From NCBI GenBank assembly GCA_019313095.1, contig JAFDBU010000046.1, positions 1 through 6,968 on the forward strand: a stretch of DNA of 6,968 bases. The letters are read 5' to 3'. Positions 1-6,968 of this stretch are shown here, one piece after another. The DNA is from Deltaproteobacteria bacterium. Its GTDB lineage: Bacteria > Desulfobacterota > Desulfobulbia > Desulfobulbales > BM004. Each line of letters starts with the position of its first letter. Within the stretch, counting starts at the first letter, position 1. Both the position numbers and the translations under genes were made by a program. The notes beneath the pieces are model-generated. The model saw nothing but the letters and a program-made list of their open reading frames with translations. It was not told the DNA's origin and did no database searches.

Positions 1-2773
1 ATGGCAGCAGATTTACAGGCCACTGACTTCTTAAAATCTTGGTCCTGAACATTTTGAAGATTAACTCTTCCATCCGCCGGTATAAGGAACCATGATAAAT
101 TTTCAGATCACTGGTGATCCTTTCAGCAGTCTGTTGGATCGGAATAAGTTTTTTCCGTACATTTTTGGGAAGCCCCTTGAGCAGGAACAGGACTTTTTCC
201 GACAGCAGCCCAGGAACGAGCCATTCAAAAAAATCAGGCGGGACATGCTCAAGAAGTTCAAGAGGCAGCAGAACAGTGACCCCGTCTTCTTCACCTCCGG
301 GATCAAAGCTGTAACTCAGTTTAAGCGAGATACCGTCAGGCAGGGAGACCTGTTCCGGATAATCGGAAAGTTTGCCTGATTTCGGCGGTTGAATCAGGAT
401 ATCTTTTTCTGTCATAAACAGGAATTTGTCACCCTGTTGTTTTTTTAAAAAACGGTTCAGACTGGCTCGATCAACCACAGACACAGGCAGGCGGGAGTCA
501 TAAAACTGATAAAACACGTAATCGTCAGCCAGCACATTTCGCTGACGCAGCCTGTCTTCAATTTTTTCAAAACGGGCAATCAGGAGCTGGTTGTTTTCCA
601 AAAATGGATAGCGGCCTATCAATTCACCCTGTATCAAGGCTGAATTGATAAAAATTTCGCGTGACTCTTCACGGGTGGCTGCGTTTATTCCGGCATAATT
701 CCTTTTCCTTGATGCAACAATAATTAGGCCGAAGAGGGTAACCTTTTCATTGGCTATTACCTGACCCGATCTTTTCTCCCACCTGGGATTTGAATAAGTT
801 GAGCGGCACAGCAGGGGACCGGCAAGCGGTTCAATCCAGTCAACCTTGATATTTGCAGCAGTCCTGGCATACAGTCTGCCAGTCTCAACCAGTTCTGCCG
901 CCATGATCCATTGACCTCCCTTATTAAAATTGACTGACCCCGGGAAAAGCATCATTTCTTTTCCCTGGGCTCCCTGGTAAGTGTTTTTCCCTTTGCGGAA
1001 TCCTATGTTTCGCAAAAAACCGCTGAGGATGGCGTAATGAATTGCCTCATATGATGCGGGGGTTCGGTTCACTATGAAGCCTTTTTCTTCAGCCAGTGTT
1101 GAGGATATCTGTTCATAAATATCCTGCCATTCTCGCAACCTTTGATAGGAAAGAAAGTGGGTGCGACAGAATTTCCGCACTTGAGAACGGCTTTTTTTCT
1201 TATTCTTTTCCTTGTTCTTACCCGGTACCTGGTTGATCTCCTCCCAGATTTTCAGGTATGAAAGAAAATCTGATGGATGTACCTTGAATTTTGCATGGGC
1301 CTGATCTGCCTCTGCTTCAGCCTCAGCAGGGCGCATGCGGGGGTCCTGGATCGACAGGGCGCTGGCAATGATGATTGTTTCAAGAAGACAGTTATGGTTT
1401 TGTGCTTCAATTATAATTCTGGAAATACGTGGGTCAAGCGGGAGCTTTGCCATTATTCTGCCTTTGACGGAAAGCCGGGGTTCACTGCCCGCATTATCAA
1501 GCGCTCCAAGTTCGTGCAGCAGATCGTAGCCGTCCCTGATTGCCCTTGCAACCGGCGGATCGATAAAAGGGAATGAGGCTGGATCACCGAGTCTGAGGTC
1601 AACCATGCGCAGTATAACTTCTGCCAAACTGGAACGGTTGATTTCGGGCAGAGTATATTCAGGCCGGTTAAGAAAATCTTCCTCGCTGTATAGCCTGATG
1701 CAGACTCCCGGACCGATACGGCCGCATCTGCCTTTGCGCTGGTCGCAGCTTGCCCTTGAAATGGCAGTGACGGGCATACTTGTGGTGCGGGCCTTGAGAT
1801 TATAGGTCGCGATTCTGGCAAGCCCTGTGTCAATAACATAGCGGATACCGGGTACGGTTACCGATGTCTCGGCGATATTGGTGGCAACTACTATCTTCCG
1901 GCCGCTGACATGCTTGAAAATCCTGCTTTGATCTGCGGCATGCAGCCGACCGAATAAAGGTAATATGAGAGTATCGGTCTTCAGTGAGCTTTTCTTTTTT
2001 GAGCCGGCGGCTGGATTTATTTCCTGGTTCAGCAGATCGACAGTTTCAATAATATCCCTTTCGGTCGGCATGAAAATGAGGATATCCCCGTTTTCTTTTT
2101 TGCGGCGGAGATTGAGAACTTCCTTGACAGCCAGATCAATATATGAGTTGCTTTCCTTGTCGACGGTGGAATCTTCTAGAGGCCGGTAGCGGATTTCGAC
2201 AGGATAGGAGCGGCCCGAAACTTCAATGATTGGAGCCTTGTTGAAGTGGTTGGCAAATTTTTCCGTATCAATTGTTGCCGAAGTAATGATGACCTTGAGA
2301 TCTTTTCTTCTCCGCAGCAGTTGCTTGGCATAACCGAGCAGAAAATCAATGTTGAGGCTGCGTTCGTGTGCTTCATCAATGATCAGGGCCTCGTAGGCAT
2401 GCAGGCCATGGTCTGAACGGGTTTCAGCCAGTAATATGCCGTCGGTCATGAATTTGATTTTTGTATTTCTTGTGGTTTTGTCCTGGAAGCGTATTTTATG
2501 TCCGACCAGAAAACCGTGCTCGCTTCCGAGTTCCTGGGCCACCCTCTGGGCGACAGTTATTGCAGCAATACGACGGGGCTGGGTGCAACCGATCATTTTT
2601 TCCCCTCCACGTACTGCTTCAAGACACATTTTTGGCAACTGTGTGGTTTTACCTGAACCTGTATCACCTGAAACGATCACCACATTGTGGTTTTTTATGG
2701 CTTCGATGATTTCCTCCCTGTGCGTGACAATAGGAAGTTTTTCAGGGTAGTGTATTTTGCTGGATTTATCCAT
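1..2773 (-). CDS. hrpA: ATP-dependent RNA helicase HrpA (DEAH-box), C-terminus cut off by window edge
   Basis: DEAH/RHA-family RNA helicase of the HrpA type, a cytoplasmic enzyme that uses NTP hydrolysis to remodel RNA or ribosome-bound mRNA. I translated the minus strand from ATG at 2773 to base 2 and found 924 sense codons with no stop. Motifs in order: motif I GDTGSGKTTQ (residues 36-45), Ia TQPRR (64-68), II DEAH (133-136), III SAT (165-167), IV LIFMPTERD (232-240), V TNIAETSVT (298-306), VI QRKGRCGR (345-352). An HA2-like helical region follows (about 375-500), then an RxREWQDIY segment (545-553), an OB-like region (about 590-660) and the start of the DUF3418-like tail specific to HrpA (about 690 onward). 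E. coli HrpA has about 1300 residues, so roughly a quarter to a third is missing to the left. TGA lies two codons before the ATG, which fixes the upstream limit. The N-terminus lacks the roughly 60-residue extension of E. coli HrpA. There is no clear Shine-Dalgarno. It is divergent from galU. Confidence 0.95.
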   Translation of the reverse strand, partial: MDKSSKIHYPEKLPIVTHREEIIEAIKNHNVVIVSGDTGSGKTTQLPKMCLEAVRGGEKMIGCTQPRRIAAITVAQRVAQELGSEHGFLVGHKIRFQDKTTRNTKIKFMTDGILLAETRSDHGLHAYEALIIDEAHERSLNIDFLLGYAKQLLRRRKDLKVIITSATIDTEKFANHFNKAPIIEVSGRSYPVEIRYRPLEDSTVDKESNSYIDLAVKEVLNLRRKKENGDILIFMPTERDIIETVDLLNQEINPAAGSKKKSSLKTDTLILPLFGRLHAADQSRIFKHVSGRKIVVATNIAETSVTVPGIRYVIDTGLARIATYNLKARTTSMPVTAISRASCDQRKGRCGRIGPGVCIRLYSEEDFLNRPEYTLPEINRSSLAEVILRMVDLRLGDPASFPFIDPPVARAIRDGYDLLHELGALDNAGSEPRLSVKGRIMAKLPLDPRISRIIIEAQNHNCLLETIIIASALSIQDPRMRPAEAEAEADQAHAKFKVHPSDFLSYLKIWEEINQVPGKNKEKNKKKSRSQVRKFCRTHFLSYQRLREWQDIYEQISSTLAEEKGFIVNRTPASYEAIHYAILSGFLRNIGFRKGKNTYQGAQGKEMMLFPGSVNFNKGGQWIMAAELVETGRLYARTAANIKVDWIEPLAGPLLCRSTYSNPRWEKRSGQVIANEKVTLFGLIIVASRKRNYAGINAATREESREIFINSALIQGELIGRYPFLENNQLLIARFEKIEDRLRQRNVLADDYVFYQFYDSRLPVSVVDRASLNRFLKKQQGDKFLFMTEKDILIQPPKSGKLSDYPEQVSLPDGISLKLSYSFDPGGEEDGVTVLLPLELLEHVPPDFFEWLVPGLLSEKVLFLLKGLPKNVRKKLIPIQQTAERITSDLKIYHGSLYRRMEELIFKMFRTKILRSQWPVNLLP

Positions 2774-2808
2774 AAATCAGGAGTATAAAAAAAAGTTTAT
2801 CAGATCAT

Positions 2809-2837
2809 TTGTGCTATGCTCTTTACCATATTATCAT
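2809..2837 (+). promoter_or_regulatory. Candidate sigma-70 promoter for galU-priA
   Basis: TTGTGC (2809-2814) and TATCAT (2832-2837) are separated by 17 bp. The -10 matches consensus at five of six bases and the -35 at three of six. Transcription would start near 2844, giving a leader of about 100 nt before galU and, by read-through, priA. This is a consensus match only. Confidence 0.35.
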
Positions 2838-2858
2838 GACGGACACACGAACCTATAC

Positions 2859-2864
2859 ATTATA
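2859..2864 (-). promoter_or_regulatory. Candidate -10 box for hrpA
   Basis: On the minus strand this reads TATAAT, a perfect sigma-70 -10 consensus. It lies about 85 bases upstream of the hrpA ATG in the right orientation. No good -35 box is visible at 16-18 bp spacing (the best is an AT-rich CATTAT), and there is no extended TGn. In AT-rich DNA such a hexamer can occur by chance. Confidence 0.35.
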
Positions 2865-2934
2865 GCGGCGTGAATTTATCAATAATGATGTTATATTTAG
2901 TTTTCAACAGGTTGATATAAAAATAAAGCTACAC

Positions 2935-2939
2935 GGAGG
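2935..2939 (+). promoter_or_regulatory. Shine-Dalgarno of galU
   Basis: GGAGG (followed by T) lies 4 nt before the ATG at 2944. It is a near-perfect complement to the 16S rRNA 3' end and decides the galU start. The spacing is slightly short, but this is the only strong ribosome-binding site among the intact genes of this window. Confidence 0.85.
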
Positions 2940-2943
2940 TACA

Positions 2944-3813
2944 ATGAAAATCAGGAAAGCAGTTATACCAGTGGCGGGTCTTGGAACGCGGTTTCTCCCT
3001 GCAACAAAGGCCATCCCCAAAGAAATGCTTACAGTAGTTGATCGGCCTACCATCCAGTATATCGTGGAAGAGGTAGTTGCGTCTGGTATTGAACAGGTAA
3101 TATTGGTAACCAGTGAGGGCAAATCAGCCATTGAAAATCATTTTGATTATGATTTTGAACTCGATACGATTCTGAAAATGAAAAAAAAGGACAGGATGGC
3201 AGAAGAGCTGAATCATGTTTCCAACCTTATTGACATTGTGTCTGTACGGCAGAAAAAACCACTCGGGCTGGGACATGCCATTTGGTCAACACGCGATGTC
3301 GTGGGTGATGAACCTTTTGCGGTACTCCTCGGTGATGACCTGGTTTTAAGCGATCAGCCCTGCTGCCAGCAGATGATAGCATTATTTGACGTAGTGCAGG
3401 AATCAATTGTTGCAGTCCAGCGGGTGCCGATGGACCAGACAGGTAATTATGGTATTGTGGAGGGCAAGCCTTATAATGACAGGACTTATGAAATCAATAA
3501 AATGATTGAGAAACCTGCTCCCGGGATTACTGATTCGAATATGGCTATTATAGGGCGTTATATATTGCTGCCGGAAATTTTTTCCCTGCTTGAACAGACA
3601 AGGCCCGGTCACGGGGGAGAGATACAGCTTACTGATGCGTTATTGAAGCTTTCACAACAAAGAGCTATGTATGCGTATGAATTTCAAGGCACCCGGTTCG
3701 ATGCCGGAGATAAACTGGGTTATCTCAAAGCAATAGTTGCCTTTGGACTACGCCATTCAGAATTGGGTGAACCATTCCGGAAACACTTAAAACAGGTTTC
3801 GGAAAATCTATAA
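2944..3813 (+). CDS. galU: UTP--glucose-1-phosphate uridylyltransferase
   Basis: Makes UDP-glucose and pyrophosphate from UTP and glucose-1-phosphate in the cytoplasm. UDP-glucose feeds lipopolysaccharide and exopolysaccharide synthesis and galactose interconversion. The 289 residues (E. coli GalU is 302) form one nucleotidyltransferase domain. The N-terminal nucleotide-binding signature GLGTR (12-16) is followed by PKEML (25-29). GLGHA is at 108-112 and the metal/nucleotide-site GDD at 130-132. GNYGIV is at 167-172, EKP at 189-191, GGEIQLTDAL at 224-233 and FDAGDK (252-257, catalytic-site Asp253) near the C-terminus. These are the hallmarks of bacterial GalU, and they separate it from RmlA-type thymidylyltransferases and from GlmU. 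The related GalF/HasC/GtaB names would also fit by sequence, but the function is the same or very close. The start is fixed by GGAGG 4 nt upstream. It is first in a likely operon with priA and divergent from hrpA. Confidence 0.96.
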   Translation: MKIRKAVIPVAGLGTRFLPATKAIPKEMLTVVDRPTIQYIVEEVVASGIEQVILVTSEGKSAIENHFDYDFELDTILKMKKKDRMAEELNHVSNLIDIVSVRQKKPLGLGHAIWSTRDVVGDEPFAVLLGDDLVLSDQPCCQQMIALFDVVQESIVAVQRVPMDQTGNYGIVEGKPYNDRTYEINKMIEKPAPGITDSNMAIIGRYILLPEIFSLLEQTRPGHGGEIQLTDALLKLSQQRAMYAYEFQGTRFDAGDKLGYLKAIVAFGLRHSELGEPFRKHLKQVSENL

Positions 3814-3842
3814 ACTTATTTATTCAGTGGCGACCCTCAAAT

Positions 3843-6329
3843 GTGCCGGCCAATTATACTCTTGGGATGATAAAGGAATGCGTAAAGGGTTACCTTGAGG
3901 TAGCAGTCACAGCACCTATCCGCAAACCTTTGACTTACCTGCCTCCGGATGACTGCCACGACCTCCTACTGCCTGGTATGCGAGTCCTGGTGCCGCTTGG
4001 TCGACGCAGTATAACCGGTTATATCCTTGAAAGTGTTGAATCCGCCCCGATTGGCCAGCAGATAAAAAAAATAGATAAAATTGTTGGCAGTGAACCGTTT
4101 TTTCCTGCCGAGCAGGTAAATTTTTATAAATGGATTGCCAATTACTACCATTATCCCATCGGTGAAGTGATAAAAACCTCACTTCCGGCTGGGCTTACCC
4201 AAAAAAGTGGCAGACGGGTCGTGATTACGGAATCCGGGCGAAAACACCTGCCGAAATTGACAGATGAAACTTTTAGTAATACCGCCTGGTTTTCAGGTCT
4301 ACTTGCTAACGGGGAACTCAGCCCGAATATTATCCGCAAGCTCAGAAGCGCGAAGGAGAGCAGGTTGCTGAAGGTATGGGAGGAGAAAGGCTGGGTAGAA
4401 ATATACAGTGAGCTTTCAGGCGGAACTGCTAAACCTAAGACTGAAATATGTTACAGTCTTGCTGAAAACCGCGGAGCTTCTGAAAACCTTAAAGTGTCAG
4501 AACAAAAAACCCTTCGGATTCTCCAGAAGATAGCAGTCGAAACAAAGCGCAGCTTGATCCCCCGCAAAGAAATAACCAGTGTTTATCAGGGTGCTGCCAA
4601 AGGTTTGAAATCTCTGGCTTTGAAAAATATTGTAATTGCTGAAGAACAGCAGGTTTACCGTGACCCCTTTGGGGAGAGTTTTCTCGAAAGTGATATTCCC
4701 GAAAAACTGACCGGGGAACAGGAAAAAGCACTGGATTCAATTCTGCCTGCCATTAAAGGACGCAGTTATGCCCCTTTCCTGCTGCATGGAGTTACCGGAA
4801 GCGGTAAGACCGAGATCTACCTTCAGGCTGCAGCATCTGCAGTGGAGGAGGGTAGATCCGTTCTTGTTCTGGTGCCGGAAATTGCCCTAGCCACTCAACT
4901 GGAGGCTCATTTCCTAACCCGATTCGGGAGCAGAGTTGCTTTGCTGCACAGCGGGCTTACTCCCGGTCAGCGTTTTGATCAGTGGTCCAGAATTGTCCAG
5001 GGTAAGGCAGAAGTTGTTATTGGAGCTCGGTCAGCAGTTTTTGCCCCCTTGAGAGATCTCGGCTTGATTATTGTCGATGAGGAACATGACAGTTCGTACA
5101 AGCAGGATGACGGGTTTCGCTACCATGCCAGGGATCTGGCAGTATTGAGGGCGAGCCTGTCCGGATCTGTGATTATATTAGGCACTGCTACACCATCGAT
5201 AACCAGTTATTATCATAGCATGCAGAGAAAATACAGTTTACTCACCATGGACAGTCGTATTGAAGAGAGACCTCTGCCGGTTGTGGAAGTAGTTGATATG
5301 CAGCAAGTCAAAACCGTATCAGGGAAACCTCTTGCCTTTTCCCCGACCCTCATAAGAAATCTTAAAGCAAATCTTGAACGCGGCGAACAGTCTCTAATTT
5401 TTTTGAATCGGCGCGGTTATGCAAACTTCATGATCTGCAGGGACTGTGGCCAGATAGTGCAATGCCGGCACTGCCAGGTGTCATTAACCCTTCACAGGTC
5501 TGAGAACAAACTTATGTGTCATTATTGCGGTTTTGCAGTCAACATGAAAACCGTGTGCTCCCAATGTCAATCCACCTCGTTGGCCGCAGTAGGTGTAGGC
5601 ACTGAACGGTTGGAGCATGAATTATCCGAAATCATGCCAGGTGCAAGGCTTGCCAGACTAGATAGGGATATCTGTCAGAGTCGGAATGATTATATAAAGA
5701 TTTTGCGGGGGGTTCATCGGGGTGAAATAGATATACGGGTGGGGACCCAGATGATAACCAAGGGACATCACTTCCCCAATGTGACACTTGTCGGCATTGT
5801 CCTGGCTGATACAGGTCTTGGTCTGCCGGACTTCAGGGCAGGTGAGAGAACCTTTCAGTTAATTACCCAGGTAACAGGCAGGGCAGGCAGGGGGGAAAAG
5901 TCGGGGCGGGTAATAGTACAGACTTTTCAGCCTGAACATTACTCCATTATGATGGCTCGTAATCATGACTATCCAGGATTGTACAAAAGGGAAATAGTAC
6001 TGCGGAAAGCTCTTGGTTATCCGCCATTTTCCAGGCTAGTCAATATAAAGATTGAGGGAAAGGAAAACACAAATGTCCAGGATGTTGCGACCAGACTGGC
6101 AGTTCTGGCCCGCAGGTTCCAGAAGGATTCAGAACCGGAGATCCTCGGACCCGCTCAGGCTCCCCTAACACGCATTCGCGATAAATACAGATGGCAACTC
6201 CTGCTAAAGGGCAGTAAGCTGGGAATGCTGCATACCTTTTTGCACAATCTTGAAGGAGAAATTTCTGCATTAAGTAAAGCGGGTACGGTCAAGATTATAA
6301 TAGATGTTGATCCTGAATATATGATGTGA
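3843..6329 (+). CDS. priA: Replication restart helicase PriA (primosomal protein N')
   Basis: 3'-to-5' superfamily 2 DNA helicase that recognises stalled forks and D-loops and starts reloading of the replicative helicase. The 828 residues hold: the N-terminal 3'-end DNA-binding domain (about 17-115, with LEVAVTAPIRKPLTY and VPLGRR); a winged-helix region (about 215-290); Walker A GVTGSGKTE (316-324, Lys322); Walker B DEEH (412-415); motif III GTATPS (447-452); eight zinc-binding cysteines at 532, 535, 541, 544, 559, 562, 572 and 575; TKGHHFP (639-645); and motif VI TQVTGRAGRG (675-684). The C-terminus ends in IDVDPEYMM, like other PriA proteins. It is about 95 residues longer than E. coli PriA (732), nearly all of it before Walker A, which resembles the longer PriA forms such as that of Bacillus. 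The GTG at 3843 gives the longest frame. ATG at 3867 (residue 9) is an alternative, and neither has a clear ribosome-binding site. Only 29 bp separate it from galU, with no terminator. Confidence 0.97.
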   Translation: MPANYTLGMIKECVKGYLEVAVTAPIRKPLTYLPPDDCHDLLLPGMRVLVPLGRRSITGYILESVESAPIGQQIKKIDKIVGSEPFFPAEQVNFYKWIANYYHYPIGEVIKTSLPAGLTQKSGRRVVITESGRKHLPKLTDETFSNTAWFSGLLANGELSPNIIRKLRSAKESRLLKVWEEKGWVEIYSELSGGTAKPKTEICYSLAENRGASENLKVSEQKTLRILQKIAVETKRSLIPRKEITSVYQGAAKGLKSLALKNIVIAEEQQVYRDPFGESFLESDIPEKLTGEQEKALDSILPAIKGRSYAPFLLHGVTGSGKTEIYLQAAASAVEEGRSVLVLVPEIALATQLEAHFLTRFGSRVALLHSGLTPGQRFDQWSRIVQGKAEVVIGARSAVFAPLRDLGLIIVDEEHDSSYKQDDGFRYHARDLAVLRASLSGSVIILGTATPSITSYYHSMQRKYSLLTMDSRIEERPLPVVEVVDMQQVKTVSGKPLAFSPTLIRNLKANLERGEQSLIFLNRRGYANFMICRDCGQIVQCRHCQVSLTLHRSENKLMCHYCGFAVNMKTVCSQCQSTSLAAVGVGTERLEHELSEIMPGARLARLDRDICQSRNDYIKILRGVHRGEIDIRVGTQMITKGHHFPNVTLVGIVLADTGLGLPDFRAGERTFQLITQVTGRAGRGEKSGRVIVQTFQPEHYSIMMARNHDYPGLYKREIVLRKALGYPPFSRLVNIKIEGKENTNVQDVATRLAVLARRFQKDSEPEILGPAQAPLTRIRDKYRWQLLLKGSKLGMLHTFLHNLEGEISALSKAGTVKIIIDVDPEYMM

Positions 6330-6754
6330 AAAAGCATAAGTAGTCAGCATGAGTCGCGTCTTTTTTGCCAAATAATTCTTTTTGTCATATTTGTCTGGAT
6401 ATCGCTGAAACGAGCAAGCTATAATTTGCTTAAGGCCACGCTGGATCAATTCCGCAAATTGATTTTTAAATTACCTACTTTCTAATTATTTTTACAAGGT
6501 TGGATCCGGGCTGTGATAGGTCGTGGATGCTATCAAAACTAAACAACCGCCAAAGCGGACAGTGCAGATTGATACGTCACACATTAATTTCAAGAAGGAC
6601 CAGTGATTGCGTCTACTCTGTCAAGAATATTGGACTTTTGTGAAATTTAAGAATAATATCCGATAAAAGTGAACGTTAATTATGATAGATGGATTAAAAA
6701 TACCACAACATGTATTTCTTGATAAGATTAACTTTTGCCAGATGGGGAAAAATT
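6330..6754. other. Gene-poor AT-rich intergenic stretch after priA
   Basis: I see no convincing gene on either strand here. The priA reading frame stays open for 51 codons after its TGA (6330-6482, stop TAA at 6483) and contains a short hydrophobic run, but it has no ATG or GTG start and resembles nothing I recognise. A 27-codon GTG frame at 6523-6606 has an AGG only 2 nt upstream and no recognisable product. The stretch is visibly richer in A and T than priA and could hold decayed coding sequence. It also contains two small hairpins (6445-6463 and 6547-6558). Confidence 0.6.
6445..6467 (+). terminator. Weak hairpin plus T-run, possible terminator of galU-priA
   Basis: ATCAATT (6445-6451) and AATTGAT (6457-6463) form a perfect 7-bp stem around a 5-nt CCGCA loop. 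The stem is followed by TTTT and then AAATT. It has only one G-C pair and is therefore weak. It lies about 115 bp after the priA stop. It is the best terminator-like structure downstream of priA, but factor-dependent termination is equally possible. Confidence 0.25.
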
Positions 6755-6968
6755 ATGCATGCTAGGGTAATATTAGGTAGGGTTAAACTTGATAGGCAGG
6801 AAGAGGCGATAAAAATATATAGGGAAAGTGTCGAGCCGGTGACAAAATAACAAAAAGGTTTCAGGGAGATGCACCTTTAACGGACCCGGATACCAGTAAA
6901 TTTATTTCAATCACTATTTGGGCAACTGAAAATGATATGAATGCCGGTGAATCAAGTGGATACCTACA
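6755..6968 (+). pseudogene. Antibiotic biosynthesis monooxygenase (ABM)-like small protein, interrupted by stop and frameshift, cut by window edge
   Basis: ATG at 6755, with a weak GGGG 7 nt upstream, opens a frame reading MHARVILGRVKL, then EEAIKIYRESVEPVTK, before a TAA at 6848. After the stop the same frame continues QKGF (6851-6862). From about 6865 the family-like sequence resumes one base out of register as GDAPLTDPDTSKFISITIW, then ENDMNAGESSGYL, up to the edge. Joined, these segments look like ABM-domain dimeric alpha/beta barrel proteins of roughly 100 residues, with the usual order of an ARV-type first strand, EAI-IYR helix, KGF-G turn, LTD--T-K-ISITIW strands and an AGE-SGY end. 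The stop could come from CAA to TAA by one C-to-T change, and the shift from loss of one base around 6857-6866. Such proteins act as small oxygenases or stress or heme-related barrels, and the specific role is unknown. Sequencing error is the alternative to true decay. The C-terminal end is not in the window. Confidence 0.65.

Noticed and set aside
92..379. 95-codon plus-strand frame near the left edge
   Set aside because: It lies antisense to the continuous, motif-bearing hrpA frame, and its product is low in recognisable features.
1277..1839. Plus- and minus-strand frames of 60-130 codons inside hrpA
   Set aside because: They are out-of-frame shadows of the HrpA motif V to HA2 region, whose true frame is uninterrupted.
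6334..6366. T-run (TTTTTT) soon after the priA stop as an intrinsic terminator
   Set aside because: The bases before it repeat AGCAT directly but do not form a stable inverted repeat.
6327..6485. Stop-codon read-through or selenocysteine at the priA TGA extending the protein by 51 residues
   Set aside because: PriA already ends with its normal IDVDP C-terminus just before the TGA, and no SECIS-like hairpin follows directly.
6547..6558. CCGC-CAAA-GCGG hairpin as a terminator
   Set aside because: Only a 4-bp stem and no T-run after it. It lies more than 200 bp beyond priA, so there is no support for termination.
6719..6747. TTGATA upstream of the ABM-like gene as a -35 box
   Set aside because: The sequence 17 bp downstream is ATGGGG, not a -10 box, and lies against the start codon.

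Overview
The window looks like ordinary bacterial chromosome with three intact or edge-cut housekeeping genes and one decaying accessory gene. It carries no phage, plasmid, insertion-sequence, tRNA, rRNA or CRISPR signal that I can see. The moderate GC content, the AT-rich spacers and the style of the proteins (a full HrpA-type helicase with the DUF3418-like tail, a GalU of the bacterial type, a long PriA) suggest a Gram-negative bacterium. A Desulfobacterota (former Deltaproteobacteria) host is my best guess, but it is an inference and not proven by any marker gene here.

Left part (1-2773, minus strand): a single uninterrupted frame of 924 codons encodes the N-terminal three quarters of an HrpA-family DEAH-box RNA helicase. 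Its start is at 2773 and its C-terminus lies beyond the left edge. All the helicase motifs are present in order.

Middle (2774-2943): a 170-bp divergent spacer between hrpA and galU, with candidate promoters facing both ways and a strong Shine-Dalgarno sequence in front of galU.

Right-central part (2944-6329, plus strand): galU (UTP--glucose-1-phosphate uridylyltransferase) is followed after only 29 bp by priA (replication-restart helicase/primosomal protein N'). No terminator lies between them, so they are probably co-transcribed. GalU supplies UDP-glucose for envelope sugars and PriA reloads the replisome at collapsed forks. The pair has no obvious biochemical link.

Right end (6330-6968): an AT-rich, gene-poor stretch of about 425 bp is followed by the start of a small antibiotic-biosynthesis-monooxygenase-like (ABM, dimeric alpha/beta barrel) gene. 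That gene is interrupted by an in-frame TAA and then a one-base frameshift, so it reads as a pseudogene (or a sequencing error) running off the right edge. This is the most notable oddity in the window. I found no convincing new biological system.
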